Positions 19,047-29,724 are shown, counted from the stretch's first letter. The stretch is 64,000 nt of DNA from Mycolicibacterium flavescens (GCF_001722335.1 NZ_MIHA01000016.1:62001-126000), one strand, 5' to 3'. The notes: generated from the letters alone by a model not told the origin. Translations and numbers: made by a program.

Positions 19047-19981
19047 ACGGTAACGGTCCCAGGGGTCAAGTGCAGGAACACTTCGTCAAGCGACGGCTTG
19101 CGCAGCGAAATGTCATGCAGCTCAATGCCGAGCGCTTCGACGCGGCGTAGCACCTCGACCAGGGTCGCGACCCCTTCGGGCGCAGGAACGGCGACGGCGT
19201 TCGCCGAGTAGCTGATCTCAGCGCCCTCGATGTCCTCGACCGCTGCGAACAGCCGGGGTATGTCGGCGGGATTGACCGGCGACACCTCGCAGTAGCTGTG
19301 ACCGAGGAGCCGTTTCAAGTCGTCGGATGTCCCGCTGGCGATGATCTGGCCGCCGTCGAGGATGACGATCGAATCGCTGAGAACGTCGGCTTCCTCGAGG
19401 TACTGGGTGGTCAGCAGAACGGTGATGTCCTGAGCTTTGAGAGCGGAAACCAGAGCCCAGACGTCGCGCCTGCTGCGTGGGTCCAGGCCGGTGGTCGGTT
19501 CGTCAAGGAACAGCACTTTCGGCTGGTCGACGAGGGCGGCCGCGATATCGATGCGTCGCCGCATTCCGCCCGAGTAAGTCGAGACGCGGCGATCGGCAGC
19601 ATGGTTCATGTCGAACTGGTCGATCAATTCGGCGGCCCGTCGCCGCGCTTCGGCGCGACGCATTCCACGTAGCCGCGCGAACAACACAAGATTTTCCCGA
19701 CCGGTGAGTGCACCGTCGAGCGCGGCCTCCTGCCCTGTCAGACCGATACTTGCGCGCACCTTCGCCGGCTGTCGGGCAACGTCGTATCCGGCCACCAGAG
19801 CGCGTCCGGAGCTGGGCCGCAAGAGGGTGGACAGAATCTTGACCACTGTGGTCTTGCCTGCCCCGTTGTGTCCCAACAGTGCGCACACCGAGCCCGTTGG
19901 TACCTGAAAGCTGACGTCCCGCAGTGCGGTCACATCCTCGCCGAAAGTTTTGCCCACGCCGTGCAGTTCGATCGCCATCAT
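19043..19981 (-). CDS. ABC transporter ATP-binding protein, DrrA-like
   Basis: 312 residues. Walker A GHNGAGKTT is at 37-45, the signature is YSGGMRRR, Walker B is VLFLDEPTT, and the D/H-loop region contains LLTTQYLEEAD as in DrrA daunorubicin-type exporters. The C-terminal extension ending PSLDEVFLHLTPG is also DrrA-like. The first of two tandem ATG codons (19981) overlaps the udg stop as ATGA and is the preferred start; the longer open frame upstream is antisense to nothing useful and overlaps udg. Energises the two following permeases. A second DrrA-like ATPase occurs at 51471. Confidence 0.9.
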   Translation of the reverse strand: MMAIELHGVGKTFGEDVTALRDVSFQVPTGSVCALLGHNGAGKTTVVKILSTLLRPSSGRALVAGYDVARQPAKVRASIGLTGQEAALDGALTGRENLVLFARLRGMRRAEARRRAAELIDQFDMNHAADRRVSTYSGGMRRRIDIAAALVDQPKVLFLDEPTTGLDPRSRRDVWALVSALKAQDITVLLTTQYLEEADVLSDSIVILDGGQIIASGTSDDLKRLLGHSYCEVSPVNPADIPRLFAAVEDIEGAEISYSANAVAVPAPEGVATLVEVLRRVEALGIELHDISLRKPSLDEVFLHLTPGTVTV

Positions 19982-21315
19982 TCCGCCTTCGTCGTCGGCG
20001 CCATCGCGCCGCGGCCGAGCGCATAGACGGACCAGCCGGCGCCGACCCAGTAGTCGCGGTCGATCGCGTTGCGGGTGTCCAGCAGTCTCGGCTGCCTGAC
20101 CAGCGACCGGAACGCAACCGGGTCGATGGCGCAGTACTCGTCCCACTCGGTGGCGAGCACGATCAGATCGACGTTGCGGCAGGCGTCCTCGACGGTCTCG
20201 CAGTACGTGAGGGTCGGGAAGATCGCCTTGGCGTTGCTGATCGCGCGCGGATCGTGCACCCGCACATCGGCTCCCTTGAGGTGAAGCGCCGCAGCCACAT
20301 TCAGCGCGGGGGAGTCGCGCACGTCGTCGCTGTTCGGTTTGAACGCAGCCCCCAGCACGGCGACGTTCTTGCCCAGGCAGTCTCCGCCGAGCATCGCACC
20401 GGCGACCGTGACCGCCTTCTCGCGCCGCCGCACGTTGATCTTGTCGACCTCGTGCAGGAACGTCAGCGAATCAGAGGCACCCAGTTCTCCGGCGCGGGCG
20501 CTGAACGCCCGGATGTCCTTGGGCAGACACCCGCCGCCGAAACCCAGCCCGGCGTTGAGGAACTTGCGGCCGATGCGCTCGTCGTACCCCAGCGCACGGC
20601 CGAGGGTCACCACGTCGGCGTTGACCAGCTCGCAGACCTCGGCCATCGCGTTGATGAACGAGATCTTGGTCGCCAGGAAGGAATTCGCCGCGACCTTGAC
20701 CATCTCGGCGGTCGCCAGATCGGTGGTCAGGTGCGGGGTGCCGGCCTCGATGAGGCGGCTGTACACCTGCTGCAGCGTCTTTTCTGCGTGTTCGGACGTG
20801 ACGCCGAAGATCAGGCGATCCGGGTGCAGGGTGTCCTCGATCGCCTTGCCCTCACGCAGGAACTCCGGATTCCAGGAAAGCTCGAGCAGATCGCTTGCCG
20901 CCGTGCCCGCGAGTTCGTCCGAGAGGCGCTGGGCCGTGCCCACCGGGACCGTCGACTTGCCGACCACCAGGCCGGGGCTGTCGGCGTGCTCGGCAATCAT
21001 GGCCACCGCACTATTGACGTAGCGCACGTCGGCGGCGTTGGAGCCGGGCGACTGCGGGGTGCCGACGCAGACGAAATGAACCGCTGCGCCCGAGACGGCT
21101 TCCTTGGGATCGTGGGTGAAATGCAGGCGGCCGGTCGTCAGGACCTCGGCGAGCATCTCCTCGAAACCGGGCTCGTAGAACGGCGACGCACCCGATGCGA
21201 GCCGGTCGATCTTCGCCGCATCGGTGTCGTATGCGCTGACCTCGTGCCCGAGATGCGCCATGCACACGGCGTGAACCGCGCCGAGATAACCCGTGCCGAC
21301 GACGCTAATTCGCAT
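19978..21315 (-). CDS. udg: UDP-glucose 6-dehydrogenase
   Basis: 445 residues. Converts UDP-glucose to UDP-glucuronate with two NAD+. It starts with the NAD-binding MRISVVGTGYLG, contains Lys207 and Asn211 (MVKVAANSFLA) and the catalytic Cys263 in GFGGGCLPKD, and has a normal C-terminal UDP-binding domain (DTRNAIDRDYW). First of a coupled series udg-ATPase-permease-permease-GT2. Its presence in the cluster suggests that the exported glycolipid carries glucuronic acid or a sugar made from it. No UDP-xylose synthase is visible in the window. Confidence 0.93.
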   Translation of the reverse strand: MRISVVGTGYLGAVHAVCMAHLGHEVSAYDTDAAKIDRLASGASPFYEPGFEEMLAEVLTTGRLHFTHDPKEAVSGAAVHFVCVGTPQSPGSNAADVRYVNSAVAMIAEHADSPGLVVGKSTVPVGTAQRLSDELAGTAASDLLELSWNPEFLREGKAIEDTLHPDRLIFGVTSEHAEKTLQQVYSRLIEAGTPHLTTDLATAEMVKVAANSFLATKISFINAMAEVCELVNADVVTLGRALGYDERIGRKFLNAGLGFGGGCLPKDIRAFSARAGELGASDSLTFLHEVDKINVRRREKAVTVAGAMLGGDCLGKNVAVLGAAFKPNSDDVRDSPALNVAAALHLKGADVRVHDPRAISNAKAIFPTLTYCETVEDACRNVDLIVLATEWDEYCAIDPVAFRSLVRQPRLLDTRNAIDRDYWVGAGWSVYALGRGAMAPTTKAE

Positions 21316-21451
21316 CCGATGAAACCTGCATTCTCAAATCAGTCCTCACGCCAGGCAGCCAACAGTGCTCCGTCGGCGAATCCGGGAACAACGCGGACAT
21401 GCCGACAAATCTGGGACCGGAAGCCTCAGCGTTTCGCGACTACCCCGCGGC

Positions 21452-21934
21452 TTACCAGGGGAACTTCGGCATGCCGAGCTTCAGCTTCGGCGGGCCGGGC
21501 AGTTGAAGCTTCGGTGCCGGCGGCAGCTGCAGCTTGGGCATCGGTGGGGCTTGCAGCTGCGGTGCCGGGAAGTCCGGCCAACCGATGGCCGGCGGCGCGA
21601 CCGTGATGTCCGGGACGACGTCGGGCAGACCCATGCCGAAGGACACCGGCACCGACACCTCGGCGAGCTTCGGCACGTCGACCGCACCCCAGTTCGGCGC
21701 CGGCAACTGCTTGGCGGCGTTGAGGATCTCGCACCAGTCGCCGCGGCAGGGCTCGGCTGGCTTCTCCTCGCGCGGCTGCTCTTCGGCGGCGCGGTTCTCG
21801 GTGCCGGGAGCGGGCGCGGGTGCGGGCACCGGACGCGGCGGCTCGGCGACGGCAACGCCGCTCGAGAGAAGGAGGGCGCCGAGGCCGGCCGCGGTCGCGA
21901 GGGTCGTTCGCGCAGCGATGTGCTTGAGGCTCAC
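21452..21934 (-). CDS. Small secreted Pro/Lys-rich protein
   Basis: 160 residues from a GTG at 21934 with an AGGAG site 7 nt upstream. The signal peptide ends near SSGVAVA/EPP. The mature part has a Pro-Ala stretch, two Cys (CRGDWC) that could form a disulphide, and a C-terminal run of short repeats of the type PKLQLP-PAPKLQLP-GPPKLKLG ending in PKFPW. I do not recognise a family. It sits between udg and the ligase on the same strand within the glycolipid locus, so a role in the cell envelope, or transport of the lipid across it, is possible but unsupported. Confidence 0.75.
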   Translation of the reverse strand: MSLKHIAARTTLATAAGLGALLLSSGVAVAEPPRPVPAPAPAPGTENRAAEEQPREEKPAEPCRGDWCEILNAAKQLPAPNWGAVDVPKLAEVSVPVSFGMGLPDVVPDITVAPPAIGWPDFPAPQLQAPPMPKLQLPPAPKLQLPGPPKLKLGMPKFPW

Positions 21935-22150
21935 TGATTCACTCCTGCCGTAGATACGACGATCATAGGTTGCTCGGGCGCAAAATGTGACATCCATTCT
22001 GTGCGCGGATGGACTGCTGCGGACCCGATCGGGAATTCGCGGTAACCGCCAGATGACGAGCAATCGCTGCCGGGCTTCCCGGCAAGGCCGTTTGCCCGCC
22101 GGATTCCTGGACGACGCGCGGCCAGCAAATTTGTCGACATTAGCTTTTGA

Positions 22151-23884
22151 TCACGCGTCCAGCCGGGTGAACTGCCTGTTGTTGTACATCTCCACGCACG
22201 TCGAGCGGCGGATCTTGCCGCTGGTGGTGATCGGGATCGACCCGGGCGCCACCAGCACCAGTTCCGAGGCGCTCAGGCCGTGATTGCGCGAGATGGCCGA
22301 GGCGACCTCACCTTTGATCGACTCGAACCGCGCGCGGACCTCTTCGTCGGTGTCGCCGCGCTTCTTGAGCTCGACAATCGCTACCAACTTCTCGACGCGG
22401 GCGTCGGACACGGCGATCGCCGCGACGCGGCCGCCGGTGATCTCGCTGATCGTGGCCTCGATGTCCTCGGGATAGTGGTTGCGTCCGTAGACGATCAGCA
22501 CGTCCTTGATGCGGCCCATGATGAACAGTTCGCCGTCGGACATGAAGCCGAGGTCACCGGTGCGCAGCCACTTGCTTTCGGGCAGACCGGCCGACGCGCT
22601 CACCAGCGTGCCACCGAACGTGCGGGCGGTCTCCTGCGGCTTCTGCCAGTAACCGGCGGCGACGTTCTCGCCGTGCACCCAGATCTCGCCGATCGTGCCC
22701 GCGGGGCTCTCCGTGTTGGTCTCCGGGTCGACGATGCGCACCGTGACCGACTCCGGGGTGCCGTAGCTGATCAGCGGGGTGCCGCCGCCGGCGGCGCGGC
22801 GCTCGGCATGGCCGGCCGAGAGCTTCTCGGACTCGAAGTCGACGATCAGCGGGGCGCTGCCCGGCGCGCGGGTGGCCACGTACACCGTCGCCTCCGCCAG
22901 ACCGTACGACGCGCGGATGGCTTTCTCGGGGAAGCCGAACTTGGTGAACTTCTCGGTGAACCGCTGCACGGTCGCGGCGTGCACGCGCTCGCTGCCGCTG
23001 ATGACGCCGAGCACGTCGCTCAGATCCACTCCGGACATGTCGTCCTCGGTCGTGCGCTTGACCGCGAGCTCGAACGCGAAGTTCGGCGCCGCGGTCAGCG
23101 TGCGGCCGTGCTCGCCGAGCAACTGGATCCAGCGGGCCGGGCGCTCCAGGAACGACAGCGGGCTCATCAGCACGCTGGGCAGGCCGCCGAGGATCGGCAC
23201 GCAGATGCCCAGCAGCAGTCCCATGTCGTGGTAGAAGGGCAGCCACGAGACGACCGCGGTGTTCGGCGGCGGGATCTTGCCGATGTCGGTGAAGTAGTCG
23301 GCGTACATCTGCTCGAAGTTCGCCGACAGGTTGCGGTTGGTGACCATCACACCCGCGGGCTCGCGCGTCGAGCCCGAGGTGTACTGCAGGTAGGCCACCT
23401 CCTGGCTGACGTCACCGCGGATCCGGCGGATCTTCTTGTTGTCGGACTCGAGGGTGTCCACCACCACGACGGTCGGGTTCGTCTCCGTCGCCTCGGCGTA
23501 GCGCCTGACATCCTCGGCGACTGCCGACGTCGTCAGGATCACGGTCGGAGCGGTGTCCCGCAGCACCGAGGTCACCCGCTCGTCGTGCGCGCCGGGTTGT
23601 GGCACCGAAAGCGGCACGGCGATCAGACCCGCCTGCAATGATCCGATGAAGGCAGCGATGTAGTCGAGGCTCTGAGGGGCGAGGATGACCGCGCGGTCAC
23701 CTTGCTCGCCGCAAACACTCAGCTCGGCCGCGACGTTTGCCGACCGCTTGTAGAGCTGAGAGTAGGTGAGCGTTTCCGGAAGCGGCGTGCCGTCGGGTGC
23801 ATAGTCGATGAAAGTGAATGCCGTGTCGTTCGGCTGAAGACTGGAGCGTTCGCGCAACACGGCGGGAATGGAAGATCCCATCAT
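22151..23884 (-). CDS. Fatty acyl-AMP ligase (FadD family)
   Basis: 577 residues of the ANL superfamily. The P-loop is YTSGSTREPAG, the A4 region SWLPFYHDMGL, A5 SYGLAEATVYVAT, A7 WLRTGDLGF, the hinge GRIKDVLIVYGRNHYPEDIE and the C-terminal lysine motif TTSGKIRRS. Total length and these motifs match mycobacterial FAALs (FadD23/FadD25/FadD28 type), which load a fatty acyl-adenylate onto a partner PKS. It is the natural starter-loading enzyme for the PKS at the beginning of the window. Two tandem ATGs open the gene; a 528-nt non-coding region lies upstream. Confidence 0.9.
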   Translation of the reverse strand: MMGSSIPAVLRERSSLQPNDTAFTFIDYAPDGTPLPETLTYSQLYKRSANVAAELSVCGEQGDRAVILAPQSLDYIAAFIGSLQAGLIAVPLSVPQPGAHDERVTSVLRDTAPTVILTTSAVAEDVRRYAEATETNPTVVVVDTLESDNKKIRRIRGDVSQEVAYLQYTSGSTREPAGVMVTNRNLSANFEQMYADYFTDIGKIPPPNTAVVSWLPFYHDMGLLLGICVPILGGLPSVLMSPLSFLERPARWIQLLGEHGRTLTAAPNFAFELAVKRTTEDDMSGVDLSDVLGVISGSERVHAATVQRFTEKFTKFGFPEKAIRASYGLAEATVYVATRAPGSAPLIVDFESEKLSAGHAERRAAGGGTPLISYGTPESVTVRIVDPETNTESPAGTIGEIWVHGENVAAGYWQKPQETARTFGGTLVSASAGLPESKWLRTGDLGFMSDGELFIMGRIKDVLIVYGRNHYPEDIEATISEITGGRVAAIAVSDARVEKLVAIVELKKRGDTDEEVRARFESIKGEVASAISRNHGLSASELVLVAPGSIPITTSGKIRRSTCVEMYNNRQFTRLDA

Positions 23885-25401
<1,517 letters not shown>

Positions 25402-25402
<1 letters not shown>

Positions 25403-26226
25403 TGCGGGTCCCGATCTCCAAGGACACCCGGCTGTGCATTTCGCTGTCCGGGCGGCCCAGCAGCATCGGCACCCGCTTCCACAACTATCTCTACGACCTG
25501 CTGGGTCTCGACTACATCTACAAGGCGTTCACCACAACAGATATCGCCGCGGCCATCGCAGGCGTGCGTGCCCTGGGTATCCGAGGATGCTCGGTGTCGA
25601 TGCCGTTCAAGCAGGACGTGCTCGCGCTCGTCGACGAAGTTGAGCCCTCCGCGCGGGCCATCGGCGCGGTCAACACAATCGTCAACGACCTGACGGTGCC
25701 CGGCGGCCGGCTCGCCGCCTCGAACACCGATTACCTTGCGGTGCAACGCCTCATCGATGAGCACCGCCTGGAACCGACGCAGTCGGTGCTGGTGTACGGC
25801 AGCGGCGGGATGGCCAACGCCGTCGCCACCGCCTTCCGCGACCACGGCTTCGAGCGCGGCACCGTGGTGGCCCGCAACGCCGAGACCGGCCGGGCGCTCG
25901 CCGACCGCATCGGCTACGACTACGCCGCCGAAGCGCACCGTGCCGATGTGGTCGTCAACGTCACGCCGGTCGGGATGGCCGGGGCCGCCGAGGCGGACCA
26001 GGTGCCGTTCAGCGACGCGGTGATCGCCGGTGCGCACACCGTGTTCGACGTGGTGGCGATACCGTCGGAGACGCCGCTGATCAGAGCCGCCCGGGCCGCC
26101 GAGGTCCGCGTGATCACCGGCGCCGAGGTGATCGCGCTGCAGGCCGCCGAGCAGTTCGAGCGCTACACCGGCGTGCGCCCGACCGTCGACCAGGTGATGG
26201 CCGCCTCCGCGGTGTCTAGGGCGTGA
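25402..26226 (+). CDS. Shikimate 5-dehydrogenase-like (AroE family) protein
   Basis: 274 residues. The AroE layout is present: an N-terminal substrate domain with LSGRPSSIGTRFHNYLY, the catalytic Lys in VSMPFKQDV, the partner Asp in ASNTDYLAV, and the dinucleotide loop VYGSGGMANAV. The first motif diverges from the usual SLSPxxHN of housekeeping AroE, so it is probably a paralogue with another quinate/shikimate-like substrate rather than the main AroE. Overlaps pat by one base and shares its transcript. The 3' end overlaps the convergent lipoprotein gene by 11 nt. Confidence 0.85.
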
Positions 26227-26902
26227 TCTTGGTCTGCTCGTCGATGACGGCGGTCGCCTGGGCCAACGCGTCCATCTGATCCGCGGTCCCGTCGGCGTTC
26301 AGTTGCAGGACGAACAGGGCGTCCTGGCCCGGGATTACCACGGTCTTCTGGGCGATGGCCCGCTTCGCCCCGTCCTTGTCGTAGCTGCCGCCGAGCTGCA
26401 CGGCCTCGAACCCGCCGAGTGTGGTCGGGCTGCCCGAGGTCGCGCCCTCGTATCCGGGCAGGTTCTGGATCTCGCCCGGCGCGAACTCGAGGATCTTGGC
26501 CGGGTCGACGGGACCGGTCAGCTTGGACACCAGCGCGATGATGGTCGGTGGGCTCTGCGCGAATTTCGGGTCCTCGGAAATGATTGCGCCGTAAGCCCAT
26601 TGGGGCGTGGCCGGGCCGGCGTCGCGCCAGCCCGGCGGGAACGGCAGCTCGATCGCCGGCGAACCGGGGTCACCGCGCCTGACCGGCGTCTCCCGTATAC
26701 CGTTGTCGCGGATGTAGTCCACGATCGTGTACTGCGGACCGGCCGCCTGCGCGGACGTCGGCGGCGCGGCTGCGCTGGTCTCCGAAGAGGTCTCCTCCGG
26801 GGCCGTTGCCTCGCTCTTGTCCTCTGAAGAGCAACCGGCGAGTCCCACGCCGAGTGCGACGGCCGCGACGGCGATCACGCCGGCTCTCATCGACCTGCTC
26901 AT
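26216..26902 (-). CDS. LpqN/LpqT-family lipoprotein (copy 1)
   Basis: 228 residues. Signal peptide with lipobox LAGC (Cys24), then a Ser/Thr/Ala/Pro/Glu-rich linker of about 35 residues and one globular domain. The domain pattern (IVDYIRDNGIRETPV, IELPFPPGWRDAG, a central LVSKLTGPVDPAKILEF and a final YDKDG block) parallels the gene at 62950, identifying the LpqN/LpqT family of exported lipoproteins of unclear function. The ATG at 26902 has a GGGAG site 6 nt upstream. Monocistronic by position. Confidence 0.85.
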   Translation of the reverse strand: MSRSMRAGVIAVAAVALGVGLAGCSSEDKSEATAPEETSSETSAAAPPTSAQAAGPQYTIVDYIRDNGIRETPVRRGDPGSPAIELPFPPGWRDAGPATPQWAYGAIISEDPKFAQSPPTIIALVSKLTGPVDPAKILEFAPGEIQNLPGYEGATSGSPTTLGGFEAVQLGGSYDKDGAKRAIAQKTVVIPGQDALFVLQLNADGTADQMDALAQATAVIDEQTKITP

Positions 26903-27093
26903 CGGTTCTCCCATCGGTTGTTCTGCGCCGTCGGTCGCGGCAGCCCCCGATGCGGGAAACTAGCTCATTTGCTGCCCGGTTGGCGGTGATTTCGCCGCCA
27001 AGAGCCGCCACCTGTTACAAACTTCTTGTACAAGGCGCGGGCGGCCCGGTTTCGGAGCTTGCTCGCCGGCAGCAGAGGGATGAGGGGGCCGCG

Positions 27094-28683
27094 ATGCGCG
27101 TGGTTGGTCGGTCGATTGCGGCCGTGGCGGTGGCACTCCTGAGCACGATCGCGCTGGCGGTGGCGTGGACCGCCGCCACGGCGGTGCAGTTGGCGGCCAG
27201 CGCGCTGATCATGGGGGGCACCGAGCATCCGCTGCGGCCGCCGACCGACGGGCCCGGCTTCGTCAACTCGTACCTGTACAACGCGGTCAACGAGTTCATC
27301 AACCTCGCCGCCGACACACCGACCGGCACCGGCGGCGCCCGCATCGACGACGTGGACGGTGAGGTCTACGCCGTGACCTATCCCGCCGAGTTCTTCCCGG
27401 TGTTCGGTCGTAAGACCTTCGAGACGTCGGTCGGCGAGGGCCGCGCGAACCTGAACCTGTGTGCCCGCGGCGCGGCGGCGTGCGGCTTCAACCAGGACCC
27501 CGCCGTCGACCCCGGCCCGCCGACGGGACCCCCGGCGGTCGGCGAGGACCTGGTGATCTTCGGCTACTCGCAGAGCGCCGTCGTCGCATCGCTGGTCAAG
27601 CGCGACCTGATCGCCAACCCGCGGGAAGGCGGCGCGACGTCGTTCTTCCTGCTCGCCAACCCGATGCGGCCCAACGGCGGCATCCTCGCGCTCGGTCCTC
27701 GCGGGCTGACGATCCCGATCCTCGGCATCCCGTTCTACGGGCCCACCCCGACGAACAGTTGCGAGCTCGGCGAGTGCATGCCGACCGTCGACACCGCGGT
27801 GCAGTACGACATTCTCGGCGGGGATGCCCCGTCGAGCCTCACCAACGTGCTGGCGCTGATGAACGCCATGGCGGGTTACCTTCTGCTGCACGGCAACCTG
27901 GCGAACGCCAGCTTCGAGGACGCGCTGTACCAGGACTCGTACGGCGACACCGACTACTACCTGTATCCGACCGAGCGGCTGCCGATCCTGATGCCGCTGA
28001 GCGCCATCGTGCCGTCGCCGATCCTCACCGCACTGGACGCGCCGCTGCGGGCGGCGATCGAAGGGGCCTACCACCGCGGGGTCAACCCGGGGATTCCGAT
28101 GGGCATGGGACTGACGTCGCTGCTGCCGTTCCACGACCCCGTGCGCACCGTCATCAACATCGTCCGGGCGATCCCGGTCGGCCTCGACGACGCGATCGCC
28201 GAAATGACCGGCAACCCGGACTTCCGCCCGTTCGGCACCACACCGACCACCAGCCCGTTCGGGGTCGGCGGCCGCGATCTGCCGCCGGCACCGGTCGACG
28301 AACCGGACGTGCCGGAAGAGGAAGAGTCAGATGAGGAGGACACGTCGCCGCTGAACGCGAGGGCCGCGAACGAGTCCGACGGTTCCGAGGACGACGATTC
28401 CGCTCCCGACGAGGAGGCGCAGGAGGAAGCCGACGACGACGCGTCGGTCGTCACTGGAACACCCGCCACCCAGCCGGGCAAGCCCAAGGTGCGCGGACCC
28501 ATCGAGTTCGACTCCCGCAAGCAGGCCTCGACGCCGACGACCTCGGCGCCCGCGACCGGTCAGCCCACGACCGGCGAACCCGAGCCGGACGAACCGGAAG
28601 CCGACACCCCCGACGACTCCGACGACTCCGACGCCTCCGACGCCTCCGACGCCGACGCGTCCGACACCCCCGCGGCGGCCTAG
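27094..28683 (+). CDS. PE-PPE-domain serine hydrolase/acyltransferase with acidic C-terminal tail
   Basis: 529 residues. An N-terminal signal/anchor helix (residues about 5-38) is followed by an alpha/beta-hydrolase domain of the PE-PPE type with nucleophile Ser159 in GYSQS. Family members include secreted mycobacterial esterases and the Chp-type acyltransferases that finish acyltrehaloses. The last 130 residues are low-complexity, with runs of Asp/Glu (EEEESDEEDTS) and Ser/Asp/Thr/Pro, probably disordered and cell-wall-exposed. Start ATG 27094 follows a purine-rich GAGGGGG. It overlaps the downstream convergent gene in a shared CTAG stop. Confidence 0.85.
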   Translation: MRVVGRSIAAVAVALLSTIALAVAWTAATAVQLAASALIMGGTEHPLRPPTDGPGFVNSYLYNAVNEFINLAADTPTGTGGARIDDVDGEVYAVTYPAEFFPVFGRKTFETSVGEGRANLNLCARGAAACGFNQDPAVDPGPPTGPPAVGEDLVIFGYSQSAVVASLVKRDLIANPREGGATSFFLLANPMRPNGGILALGPRGLTIPILGIPFYGPTPTNSCELGECMPTVDTAVQYDILGGDAPSSLTNVLALMNAMAGYLLLHGNLANASFEDALYQDSYGDTDYYLYPTERLPILMPLSAIVPSPILTALDAPLRAAIEGAYHRGVNPGIPMGMGLTSLLPFHDPVRTVINIVRAIPVGLDDAIAEMTGNPDFRPFGTTPTTSPFGVGGRDLPPAPVDEPDVPEEEESDEEDTSPLNARAANESDGSEDDDSAPDEEAQEEADDDASVVTGTPATQPGKPKVRGPIEFDSRKQASTPTTSAPATGQPTTGEPEPDEPEADTPDDSDDSDASDASDADASDTPAAA

Positions 28684-28997
28684 GTCTGCCGGTCGCAGTT
28701 CAGCGAGACGGTGATCGACCGGCTGACCACCACCGTGACGTACTCGCGGTCCTCGCCCTTGCCGACGCGGAACGTGCGCGTGACCTCCTGCGGATTGCGG
28801 ACGCTGGTCACCACGCACTGGTTGAGCGGCGCGGTGCCGACGCGGTCGATGACGACGTCGTATCCCGAGGCCTCGAGCTCGCCGATGGTCTGCAGCGCCC
28901 CGCCGGGCTGTACCGGCTGCGCCGACGCGACCGCCGCAGAAGCCAGGATGACCCCCGCCGTCGCTGCTGTTGCTGCCACACTCCAAAGAGCACGCAT
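28680..28997 (-). CDS. Small secreted protein of unknown function
   Basis: 105 residues. Signal peptide MRALWSVAATAATAGVILASAAVASAQ with cleavage after ASA, then a compact domain with two Cys (NQCVV and LNCDR) and a central strand-rich region. Similar small exported actinobacterial proteins carry the pattern GYDVxxDRVGxAPLxxCxV; no function is known to me. The ATG at 28997 has a GGAGG site. Divergent from the lipoprotein gene at 29023 with only 25 nt between starts, so their promoters must overlap. Confidence 0.8.
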   Translation of the reverse strand: MRALWSVAATAATAGVILASAAVASAQPVQPGGALQTIGELEASGYDVVIDRVGTAPLNQCVVTSVRNPQEVTRTFRVGKGEDREYVTVVVSRSITVSLNCDRQT

Positions 28998-29022
28998 GAC
29001 AGCCTCCGTCCCTTGAGAGTGG

Positions 29023-29724
29023 ATGTTGCTACCTGTTGATCGCCGCCGGCGCTTGAAACGTTGCAGCGTGTGGGCGTTGGCGTCCGTGGTCGTGGCATGC
29101 GGCGCACCACCGGAAACGGCGAGTGAACCGTCGCCGCAGGCGCAGACGCACATCAACCCGGCCCGCATCGACCGGGCGCGTGCCGCGCTGCCGGACGGAT
29201 ACGAGGTCGCCGACCTCGACGGCCGCGTCGCCCCCGTGACGGCCTGGGGTTACGGACCGCGGTGGAGCACCGACCCGGTGCAGTGCGCGGTGCTCGCCGA
29301 CCCGGTCGGGGACCAGCCCACCACCGGATGGTCGGCGTCGGGGCCCGGCGGCATCGTCTACGCGGCCGTCGCCGCTGCGGCCGGCGCGATTGATCGGGTC
29401 GCCGCGGCGGGTGCGCCCGACCGCGCGATCGTCGACGCGTGCGCGCGCTGGACGGTCTCGGGTGGCCGCACCACCGGCAGCATCGAGCTGACACCGGCAC
29501 CCGCGCTACCCGACGCGACGACCCTCGCGATGGCCACCACGAGCACCACCGTCGTCGAGGGCGGCACTGAAACCCGTTCGCGCGCCGACACCGTCACCGC
29601 ATATCTCGCGGGTCACGTCGCGTTCGTCGCCGTCGTCACCGATCCCGGATCGGCGCATCCGCAACTCGACGCCGACTTCGCGGCCACGCTCCTGGCGGAA
29701 ACGGTGTCGGCGTTACGCGGTTAG
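29023..29724 (+). CDS. Lipoprotein, DUF5642-like (copy 1)
   Basis: 233 residues. Basic n-region RRRRLKR, hydrophobic core and lipobox VVAC (Cys26). The mature region begins with INPARIDRARAALPDGYEV, which parallels LSDADIAKVKELRSSFGPGFTV in the gene at 29754, so the two are tandem paralogues. Function unknown; both are predicted to be anchored on the outer face of the membrane. The start could also be a TTG ten codons later. Confidence 0.75.
   Translation: MLLPVDRRRRLKRCSVWALASVVVACGAPPETASEPSPQAQTHINPARIDRARAALPDGYEVADLDGRVAPVTAWGYGPRWSTDPVQCAVLADPVGDQPTTGWSASGPGGIVYAAVAAAAGAIDRVAAAGAPDRAIVDACARWTVSGGRTTGSIELTPAPALPDATTLAMATTSTTVVEGGTETRSRADTVTAYLAGHVAFVAVVTDPGSAHPQLDADFAATLLAETVSALRG

Noticed and set aside
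26806..27093. N-terminal extension of the PE-PPE-domain frame
   Set aside because: It would overlap the lipoprotein gene region on the other strand and put a signal anchor in the middle; ATG 27094 has a proper purine-rich site and starts the signal sequence.
28560..28683. GAC/TCC triplet runs as a tandem DNA repeat
   Set aside because: They encode the acidic Asp/Ser tail of the PE-PPE-domain protein and are short and irregular; no separate repeat feature is justified.
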